From Nocardiaceae bacterium (GTDB lineage Bacteria > Actinomycetota > Actinomycetes > Mycobacteriales > Mycobacteriaceae), in contig JAJFUQ010000032.1 in assembly GCA_021372355.1 (NCBI GenBank), positions 1 through 44,299 of the forward strand: DNA of 44,299 bases, in the 5' to 3' direction. Shown piece by piece: positions 34,261 through 41,396 of this stretch. The notes beneath the pieces are model-generated. The model was given only the letters and a program-made list of their open reading frames with translations, ran no database searches and was not told the DNA's origin. The translations under genes and the position numbers were made by a program. Position 1 is the stretch's first letter. Each line of letters starts with the position of its first letter.

Positions 34261-36548
34261 TTCGCTCCTGCCGGGGTACGCGGGGTGCGGGTCGGGATCG
34301 TCCGGGTCGGCTTGATGACGGTCTTCGCCGCTTCGATCTTGGCCTCGCATGCGTGCGCCGCCTCGATGAAGAGCTGAGCCTCCTCGACGCGCTGTGCAGC
34401 GATCGTGAGGTTGCCCGTCGGAGTCGCGTCAGCGTGGAAGTCGAGCAGGTAGGCGCCGAACTTTCCACCGGCGAAGCGGTCGAAGAACAGTTCGGTGTCG
34501 AAGAACCGCTTCTTCCACTCGGCGACGACCTGCTCCGCGTCCTCGGTCACGTCCGGGAACTCGGAACGGACGAGTGCACGCGCGGCGAGAACCATCGCGT
34601 TGTAGGCAAGCTGCTCGGCCTTGGTCGCGTCGTGGTCCTCTTCGAGCGCGAGCTGGGCGTCCCACGACGCCGACTCGGCCTTGAGAACCTCGAGCCCGAA
34701 CAGGGACACGACCTCACCGGCGCACTCACCGACACCGTGGTCACCCATGGTGAACAGGCGGGCGTCGGCGAAGTCGGTGTAGAACTCCGGTGCCTCGGCG
34801 TAGACCGGGATGTCGGAGAACGGGTCGACGATGGCCTTGAGGCCACGCTTTCCGAGACGCAACGACCAGTCCTGGAAGGTCTCGCCGTCTTCACGTGCGG
34901 CGAGGTACTCGTCGATGAGAGCGTCGACGACCTTCGGTGCGTTCTTCGACGGAACCGCACCGACGGCCATGCCGTACTTGCCGGCGTTCTCCTTGCGCTG
35001 GCCACCGAGGATGACCTGGAAGTGCGGCACACGACGGCCGTCCATGCCGCGCGAGTTTCCGTAGAAACCGATGTCGGCGAGGTGGTGCTGGCCGCACGAG
35101 TTGAAGCAGCCCGATGCCTTGATCGACATCGACTTGACCTGCTCGTCCTGCTCTTCCGCACGCGGAATCATCTGGTCGCGCAGGACACCGGCGAGACCAC
35201 GCGAAGAGGCGATGCCGAGCTTGCAGGTGTCCGTACCCGGGCACGCCGTGACATCGGCGATGGTGTTCGCGCCGCCGGCGGCCAGGCCGATGGCCTTGAG
35301 TTCGGAGTAGACGGCCGGAAGGTCGGCGTCGGAGATGAAGCGCAGAACCATGTTTTGGTCGACCGTGGTACGCATCTGGTCGCCCGAGTACTTGCGCGCG
35401 ATGTCCGCGAGCCCGCGAGCCTGGGTCGACGTCAGGTCACCGATCGGCAGGTGGATCGTGACGACGCGGTAGCCCTTCTGGCGCTGCGACATGACGTTGG
35501 TGACGTTCCATGCGTCGAAGCCCTCCGGACGCGGTGCGCCGTTGAGGGGGAGTGCTTCGCGAACCGGCTCGCCCTGCGTGACCGGCAGGTTCTGGATGTA
35601 GTCCAGGTGCCGCGGGTCGGCCGGGATCGTCTTGAGCTCTTCCTCGACGAGACGACGGAACTCTTCGATACCGAGCTTGGCGACGAGGAACTTGATGCGG
35701 GCACGGTTGCGGTTCTTGCGCTCACCGAGCTTGGCGAAGATACGCGCGATCGCCTGCATGGTCGTGAGGAGGTCCTCGACCGGAACGAACTCGCTGAGGG
35801 TCTCGGCCTGGTACGGAACCGTGCCGAGTCCACCGCCGACGACGACCTTGAAGCCGCGCTTGCCGTCGACGACGCGTCCGATGAAACCGCCGTCGTGCAT
35901 CTGGACGAGACCGCAGGCCTCGTGCTCGCAACCGGAGAACGCGGGCTTGAACTTACGTCCGAAGTCCTGCACGTCCGGGTGGCCGAGGAGGAACTCCATC
36001 ATGGCGCGGGCGTACGGCGCGACGTCGAAGGCCTCGGTGTGGCAGACGCCGGCGAGCGGGCAGGCGGTGATGTTGCGGATCGAGTTACCGCACGCTTCCT
36101 GCGTGGTGATGCCGACCGCGGCGAGGCGGCGCATCATGTCCGGGGTGTCCTCGATGTGCACATAGTGCAGCTGGAAGTCCTGGCGCGTGGTGACGTGCAG
36201 GATCGCGTCCGAGTATTCCTCGGCACAGTCGGCGATGACCTCGAGCTGTTCCGGCGTCAGACCACCGAACGGAAGCTTGATGCGCTGCATGCCCGGCGCG
36301 TCCCACGCGGTGTCGGGACCCTTGGTGGGCTTGTCAGCGAATTCGAGCTGGCGGGTGGCATAGCCATCGAAGCGTTCGCCATTGTCGTAGCGCTGGCCGT
36401 ACGCGCCGCGACGAAGGCGCGTTTCGGCGAATACCTTCTCGTCGAGCTTGCCTTGGAGGCGAAGGCCGATCTGACCTTCGAAACGGTCGATCTCTTGGGC
36501 CCACTTCTCCGGCATCTTGCCGTCGAGCAGGTTGCTCCAGGTCGTCAT
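34257..36548 (-). CDS. Nitrite/sulfite reductase with HEPN-like C-terminal extension
   Basis: A 763-residue siroheme/[4Fe-4S] reductase converting sulfite to sulfide (or nitrite to ammonia). Two ferredoxin-like half-repeats span about 80-160 and 350-430. The cluster cysteines are Cys436, Cys442, Cys481 and Cys485 (CPGTDTC ... CFNSC). Residues about 560-763 are additional to mycobacterial SirA (about 563 residues) and include a helical HEPN-like segment (YNAMVLAARALVRSEF ... QRVEEAQLFIEAAHA). The core is not SirA-like but resembles the longer reductases of Bacteroidetes and Proteobacteria. Sulfite is favoured because of the coupled rhodanese. Start ATG 36548 lacks a good Shine-Dalgarno and directly follows an in-frame TAG that ends a small upstream ORF. 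Confidence 0.9.
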   Translation of the reverse strand: MTTWSNLLDGKMPEKWAQEIDRFEGQIGLRLQGKLDEKVFAETRLRRGAYGQRYDNGERFDGYATRQLEFADKPTKGPDTAWDAPGMQRIKLPFGGLTPEQLEVIADCAEEYSDAILHVTTRQDFQLHYVHIEDTPDMMRRLAAVGITTQEACGNSIRNITACPLAGVCHTEAFDVAPYARAMMEFLLGHPDVQDFGRKFKPAFSGCEHEACGLVQMHDGGFIGRVVDGKRGFKVVVGGGLGTVPYQAETLSEFVPVEDLLTTMQAIARIFAKLGERKNRNRARIKFLVAKLGIEEFRRLVEEELKTIPADPRHLDYIQNLPVTQGEPVREALPLNGAPRPEGFDAWNVTNVMSQRQKGYRVVTIHLPIGDLTSTQARGLADIARKYSGDQMRTTVDQNMVLRFISDADLPAVYSELKAIGLAAGGANTIADVTACPGTDTCKLGIASSRGLAGVLRDQMIPRAEEQDEQVKSMSIKASGCFNSCGQHHLADIGFYGNSRGMDGRRVPHFQVILGGQRKENAGKYGMAVGAVPSKNAPKVVDALIDEYLAAREDGETFQDWSLRLGKRGLKAIVDPFSDIPVYAEAPEFYTDFADARLFTMGDHGVGECAGEVVSLFGLEVLKAESASWDAQLALEEDHDATKAEQLAYNAMVLAARALVRSEFPDVTEDAEQVVAEWKKRFFDTELFFDRFAGGKFGAYLLDFHADATPTGNLTIAAQRVEEAQLFIEAAHACEAKIEAAKTVIKPTRTIPTRTPRTPAGAK

Positions 36549-36632
36549 CTAGTAAGAACTCTCGCTGGTTGTCAACAGGGCAGGGGCTAGCTGCTTGTGA
36601 ATCAAGCTGCAATCATATCGGGAATCAGACAC
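36549..36632 (-). other. Possible upstream leader ORF of the reductase gene
   Basis: A 27-codon frame starts at GTG 36632, with GGGGGA 7 nt upstream, and ends in TAG directly adjacent to and in frame with the reductase ATG. Translation ending there could feed ribosomes to the reductase start, which has no Shine-Dalgarno of its own. It contains one Cys codon, so a poly-Cys attenuator is not evident. Third-position GC is about 59%, which does not favour a conserved protein. Confidence 0.3.
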
Positions 36633-36699
36633 TGCTTATTCCCCCGGTCCGGGTGGGGGATCTCGGTCGTGCATGGCCGGGCGGAATGACGTCCCTGGG

Positions 36700-36819
36700 T
36701 TAGCTGACGTGGTCGGCTTCGCCATTGTATTCACGCATTTCGTCGTCGAGGTCTGTGCAGGGCTCACGCATGACCTGCTCGCTGAGGTTGAGGATTGCCC
36801 GCTCCGGTCGCCCCGACAT
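36700..36819 (-). CDS. Possible small acidic protein (39 residues)
   Basis: ATG 36819 to TAA gives a 39-residue peptide with acidic character (TDLDDEMREYNGEAD) and about 79% G/C at third codon positions, above what a random frame would be expected to show. No Shine-Dalgarno is visible. It starts 28 bp from the tnpB start on the opposite strand. It could be a small gene or chance. No family recognised. Confidence 0.3.
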   Translation of the reverse strand: MSGRPERAILNLSEQVMREPCTDLDDEMREYNGEADHVS

Positions 36820-36846
36820 GTCGGACCTAGGGGCTAGGGTCGCACG

Positions 36847-38160
36847 GTGAAGCAGATCGTGCAGGTGAGGCTGGAAACTGATGCTTCCCAGCTTGACGCA
36901 CTGCGGCGGACACTGACCGCGTGCAACGAGACCGCGACCCTTATCGCTCGGATCGCCCACGACAAGAGGGTGTTCCGGTCACGGGATTTGCGCGCGATCA
37001 CGTATGCCCAGGCCCGCTCCCACCGCGGATTGGGTGCCCCGGTCGCCCAATCGTGTATCCGCAAGGTCGCTGACGCCTACGCCACAAAGAACGCGAACCT
37101 GCGCAACGGCCGGTACGGCAAACCCGGGTCGAAACGGTACGAGAAGGTCGCGGCCAAGGTGATTAGCTTTCGAGAGTGGGCGGCACAGTCGTTCGACGAC
37201 CGCTGCCTGTCCTGGGCATATGACGAAAAGAATCCGGCCTCGGGCCGGGTCTCGATCTGGACCGTGGACGGGCGGGTGAAGAACATCCGGTTTACTGGCG
37301 ACCCGAACCAGGTCGACTTGCTGCGGACGTGCCGCAGTGGGGAAACGGATGTGGTGATCCGACGGCAGCGCCGCGGCGGGCAGGTGCGGGCATTCCTGCT
37401 GGCCACGATCGACATCGCCGAACCTGAGACTCGTACCGAAAATGTGCTGAACACTGCTGAGGGGTGGATCGGTGTTGATCTGGGGATTGAGAACATCGCC
37501 GTAACTTCCGACAGGTCCCTCGCCCAACATTTGATGAGCACCTTCGGTGCCCTGGCACCATCCGGGTCCGCCGGTCGGGGCAGCATCAAGGAACGCCGCA
37601 CGCGCAACCGCGAACTGCGGCAGAAACTGCAGAAGAAAGGCACCAAGTCAGCGAAACGACTCCTCAGGAAACGTGCCCGCCGAGAGGCTCGTTTCGCCGC
37701 GGACGTCAACCACCAGATATCGAAACAAATCGTGGCCGAGGCTGAACGCACCGGACGTGGCATAGCGGTCGAAGATCTGACCGGTATTCGCGAACGGGTA
37801 CGGCTCCGCAAGTCTCAGCGCGCCACACACTCCAGTTGGGCCTTCGCCCAGCTGGGAGCGTTCCTCTCCTACAAAGCAGCCCGCGCAGGTGTGCCGATCG
37901 TCGCAGTCGACCCGGCCTACACCAGCCAAACCTGCACCGCGTGTAACTACGTCGACAAACGCAACCGGACCAGCCAGGCAGTGTTCATTTGCCGCAACTG
38001 CGGATACACCGCAGAACACGCAGACATCCTCGGCAGCGATAACATCGCTCGCCGGGCAGCAGCCACCTGGGCCCGGTCAACGGCCCCTAGCGCGGCGCAA
38101 GACATGACTGCCAGTCAGGGATTGCAGCTGCAAACCATGCCCTTGGGGCCGGGTAGTTGA
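36847..38160 (+). CDS. tnpB: TnpB RNA-guided endonuclease (IS200/IS605- or IS607-type), no TnpA
   Basis: A 437-residue TnpB, the ancestor-type relative of Cas12. RuvC catalytic residues are present: Asp211 in GVDLGIEN, Glu309 in IAVEDLTGIR and Asp393 in HADILGSDN. The zinc finger has Cys363/Cys366 (CTAC) and Cys382/Cys385 (CRNC). In this family an RNA from the element end guides DNA cleavage that helps retain the transposon. No transposase TnpA is nearby, so this is a TnpB-only element or a domesticated copy. The reading frame is intact. GTG start at 36847. The exact element ends are not visible. Confidence 0.93.
   Translation: MKQIVQVRLETDASQLDALRRTLTACNETATLIARIAHDKRVFRSRDLRAITYAQARSHRGLGAPVAQSCIRKVADAYATKNANLRNGRYGKPGSKRYEKVAAKVISFREWAAQSFDDRCLSWAYDEKNPASGRVSIWTVDGRVKNIRFTGDPNQVDLLRTCRSGETDVVIRRQRRGGQVRAFLLATIDIAEPETRTENVLNTAEGWIGVDLGIENIAVTSDRSLAQHLMSTFGALAPSGSAGRGSIKERRTRNRELRQKLQKKGTKSAKRLLRKRARREARFAADVNHQISKQIVAEAERTGRGIAVEDLTGIRERVRLRKSQRATHSSWAFAQLGAFLSYKAARAGVPIVAVDPAYTSQTCTACNYVDKRNRTSQAVFICRNCGYTAEHADILGSDNIARRAAATWARSTAPSAAQDMTASQGLQLQTMPLGPGS
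38105..38160 (+). ncRNA. Candidate 3' part of a TnpB omega RNA
   Basis: TnpB guide RNAs usually overlap the 3' end of tnpB and run past the element end. Here the last 56 bases hold TGACT/AGTCA around GCC (38105-38117) and the 12-bp palindrome TTGCAGCTGCAA (38122-38133). Only the location and these short pairings support it; the 5' end and guide boundary are unknown. Confidence 0.3.
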
Positions 38161-38183
38161 CACCCATCGGTAAGAATCGAGCG

Positions 38184-41100
38184 GTGCTGAGGATCTACCG
38201 TGCCGAACGTTCCGAGGACCTCGTCGGAGGGCTCGCTCAGCTCCTCGCGGAACCCCTACGGGATCCGCTGGCACGCGAGGTCATCGCGGTACCCGCGAAG
38301 GGCGTCGAGCGGTGGATCAATCAACAGTTGGCGACCGTTCTCGGTGCTCAGGCCAACGACGGCATCGCGGCGAACATCGACTACAGCTCGCCGTCGCGAA
38401 TCGTGGCGAATCTGATTGCCACGGCCACCGGCGTCGATCCCGACCGGGACCCCTGGTCCGCCGACCGGCTGTCCTGGACGGTCCTGGAAGTCGTCGACTC
38501 GGTGATCAAGGAACCCTGGTGCGCGGTGCTCGCGCGCCACCTGGGCGAGGGCACGGTGAGCCACCGCAACGGCCGCCGCTACGCGACTGCCGCCCACCTG
38601 GCCGGGCTGTTCAGCTCGTATGCGAGTCAACGGCCATCGATGCTCGTCGATTGGGCGACCGGTGCGGACGACGTCGACGACGATCTGAAGTGGCAGCCCG
38701 AACTGTTTCGTCGAGTGCGCTCGAAGATCGGGCCGAGCCCCGCCGAGCGCCTCCCACAAGCCTGCGCGGCATTGCGTTCGAATCCGGATCTCTCTGACCT
38801 GCCGGAACGCATCTCGGTGTTCGGGCCGACGCGCCTGACGGCGGAGCAACTCGAGGTGTTCGCGGCGCTCGGCGAGCACCGGGACGTCGTCTTGTGGCTG
38901 CCACATCCGAGCGCGGCGATGTGGGAGAAGCTCGCGAACTCACCGGAGGCCGAGTCACGGTCCGATGACCGGACGACGCGCCTGCTCACGCACCCATTGC
39001 TGGCAAGTCTCGGCCACAGCGTGCGCGAGTTGCAGTTGCGGCTGCGCGGGGTCGATGCGGTGTCCCTGGGCACGGGCCAGCCCGTGGGAACGCTACTGGA
39101 GCAGCTGCAGGACGATATTCGACACGATCGCCTACCGACGAAAACGAAGTGCGACCACACGATTCAGATCCACAGCGGGCATGGTCCGGCTCGCCAGGCG
39201 GAAATCCTCCGGGAATGCCTGCTCGGCGCCTTCGAAGATGACCCGACGCTCGAACCGCGAGACGTGCTCATCATGTGCCCAGATGTCGAGACCTACGCGC
39301 CTTTGATCCGTGCTGCGTTCGGGCAGGCGATCGCGGGCTCCGATGGGTCCAGTGAATGGATGGAGAAAGCACATCCTGCGCATCAACTGCGCGTACGGCT
39401 GGCGGACCGAGCTCTGAACCAGACGAACGACGTCCTTACCGCGCTCAATGCATTGCTCGCACTGGGCGGGGGTCGCGTCACGGCGTCTCAGCTGCTGGAC
39501 TTCGCGGCCCTGCGTGCCGTGGCGACGAAGTTCGGCTTCGGCGACGACGAACTCGTCCGTCTGCGCGAGTGGACGGCGATGTCGGGGGCGCGCTGGGGGC
39601 TGGGGGCGCACCAACGGAACGCGTTTGGACTCAATGGCTTTCACACGAACACGATCGAGCTCGGGCTCGACCGCGTCGTCCTGGGTATCGCCGCCGACGA
39701 AGGCCGCGGCGAATGGCTCGACATGGCCTTGCCGCTCGATGTGGAGTCCAACGACATCTCCCTCGCGGGGCGCTTCGCCGAACTCGTCGACACGCTCGCC
39801 GACGCCGTGGTCGACCTCGAAGAGGTCCGGCCGGTGTCGGGCTGGCTCGTCCTTCTGACCGACGCTCTCGACAATCTGACGGCCGTCGACCGGGACGATG
39901 AGTGGCAGGCCGTGCAGGCTCGCCGCGAACTGGCGAGCGCCACTGCAGGCGCCGGAGAGCGAAACCTGCGCCTCGCCGACATTCGCGCCATGCTGGCCCG
40001 CACCTTCGAGGGCCGGCCCACGCGTTCGAACTTCCGCAACGGCGATCTGACGGTGTGCACCATGGTGCCGATGCGGTCTGTCCCGCATCGCGTGATCGCG
40101 TTGCTGGGCGTCGATGACGACACCTTCCCGCGCAAGACGATCGCCGACGGCGACGACGCGCTTCTGCGCAACCCGCGCATCGGCGAGCGAGAGAGCCGCA
40201 TCGAGGATCGTCAGCTCCTGCTCGACGCCATCATGGCCTGCCGGGGCACGCTGATGATGTTCTTCACCGGCGCCGATCCGGTGACCGGAAAGAGTTGGCC
40301 GCCAGCGGTTCCCGTTGGAGAGGTGCTCGATGTCGTCCATCAGATGACGGGGGAGCGCGTCGTCAAGGCGCATCCTCTCCAGCCGTTCGATGCGCGCAAC
40401 TTCACGCCGCCGTTCAGCTTCGATCGCTCTGCTTTGCAGGGCGCGGTCGCTCGCGAACTCCCGCCGGCGTTGCCCTCCGACATCTGGGCGACGCCGCTGC
40501 CTGCACTGCCGCGCACCGACGTCCCGCTCAAGGATCTCGTCGATTTCGTCATCCATCCCTCGAAGGCCTTTCTGCGCCAGCGCTTCGGGATCTGGCTCGA
40601 CGAGTGGGACATCGAAGTGCGGGACGACATGCCCGTCGAACTCGACGGGCTGCAGGAATGGAGCATCGGGGATCGAATGCTCAGCGCGGCCCTTTCCGGG
40701 ATCGCCAACGAGGACTTCAAGAACGCCGAATGGCGTCGGAGCACATTGCCGCCCAAGCGGATAGGGATGCAGGCGTACAACCGGATCGCCGATGCGGTGA
40801 ACGCTCTATCTGCAGCGGCGTCGAAGTTCCGCGTCGCCGCACCCGATCTTCGCGACGTGGACATCGACCTCGGTGACGGCCGGAAGTTGGTCGGAACGAT
40901 CACCGGCATCCACGGTCGAGACTTGACGCGGGTCTCGTACTCGTCGGTGAAAACCAAGCATCGTCTCGACGCCTGGGTCCAGTTGCTCGCGCTCGCGGTC
41001 GCCTATCCGGGGGAGGAATGGCAAGCCGTGACCATCGGCAAGCGCAAGACCGACGACGGCTTCGACGCCCAGGTCAAACGCTTGCGGCCGCCAGAGAATG

Positions 41101-41396
41101 CACGGGAGATTCTTCTCGATCTCGTTCGGCTGCGAGACGACGGACTTCGTCGCCCACTGCATATCGCGCCCGAAGCGAGCGAGACCTTCGCGGTGTGGCG
41201 CAAGCGGAATGCGACCGCCGAGGAGGCTTTGAAGCGGGCAGAGACGCGGTTCACGAGCGATTTCGGTGGTGATCAGAGCGACGCCGTCTTCACGTTCCTG
41301 TACGGGCCGAAGCCGGCATTCGACGACTTCGCCAATGCCGAATTCCAGCAGCTCGCCGAATTTGTGTGGAATCCGTTGCTGGGGGTCGAGAAGTGA
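38184..41396 (+). CDS. recC: Exodeoxyribonuclease V subunit RecC
   Basis: A 1,070-residue RecC of the RecBCD helicase-nuclease, which processes double-strand ends for recombination. It starts like mycobacterial RecC (RIYRAERSEDLVGGLAQLL; REVIAVPAKGVERWINQQL). The inactivated helicase-like part shows ISVFGPTRLTAEQLEVFAAL and VCTMVPMRSVPHRVIALLGVDDDTFPR. The C-terminus is a degenerate nuclease-like domain. GTG 38184 is chosen because it matches the family N-terminus and has AAGAAT 6 nt upstream, suggesting a leaderless transcript; 9 more codons are possible upstream. recB follows with a 4-nt overlap. Confidence 0.94.
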   Translation: MLRIYRAERSEDLVGGLAQLLAEPLRDPLAREVIAVPAKGVERWINQQLATVLGAQANDGIAANIDYSSPSRIVANLIATATGVDPDRDPWSADRLSWTVLEVVDSVIKEPWCAVLARHLGEGTVSHRNGRRYATAAHLAGLFSSYASQRPSMLVDWATGADDVDDDLKWQPELFRRVRSKIGPSPAERLPQACAALRSNPDLSDLPERISVFGPTRLTAEQLEVFAALGEHRDVVLWLPHPSAAMWEKLANSPEAESRSDDRTTRLLTHPLLASLGHSVRELQLRLRGVDAVSLGTGQPVGTLLEQLQDDIRHDRLPTKTKCDHTIQIHSGHGPARQAEILRECLLGAFEDDPTLEPRDVLIMCPDVETYAPLIRAAFGQAIAGSDGSSEWMEKAHPAHQLRVRLADRALNQTNDVLTALNALLALGGGRVTASQLLDFAALRAVATKFGFGDDELVRLREWTAMSGARWGLGAHQRNAFGLNGFHTNTIELGLDRVVLGIAADEGRGEWLDMALPLDVESNDISLAGRFAELVDTLADAVVDLEEVRPVSGWLVLLTDALDNLTAVDRDDEWQAVQARRELASATAGAGERNLRLADIRAMLARTFEGRPTRSNFRNGDLTVCTMVPMRSVPHRVIALLGVDDDTFPRKTIADGDDALLRNPRIGERESRIEDRQLLLDAIMACRGTLMMFFTGADPVTGKSWPPAVPVGEVLDVVHQMTGERVVKAHPLQPFDARNFTPPFSFDRSALQGAVARELPPALPSDIWATPLPALPRTDVPLKDLVDFVIHPSKAFLRQRFGIWLDEWDIEVRDDMPVELDGLQEWSIGDRMLSAALSGIANEDFKNAEWRRSTLPPKRIGMQAYNRIADAVNALSAAASKFRVAAPDLRDVDIDLGDGRKLVGTITGIHGRDLTRVSYSSVKTKHRLDAWVQLLALAVAYPGEEWQAVTIGKRKTDDGFDAQVKRLRPPENAREILLDLVRLRDDGLRRPLHIAPEASETFAVWRKRNATAEEALKRAETRFTSDFGGDQSDAVFTFLYGPKPAFDDFANAEFQQLAEFVWNPLLGVEK

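Noticed and set aside
34353..36590. 745-residue plus-strand open frame opposite the sulfite reductase gene
   Set aside because: It is the complement of a well-supported reductase with all cluster cysteines; the product is Arg/Glu/Val-rich and matches no family.
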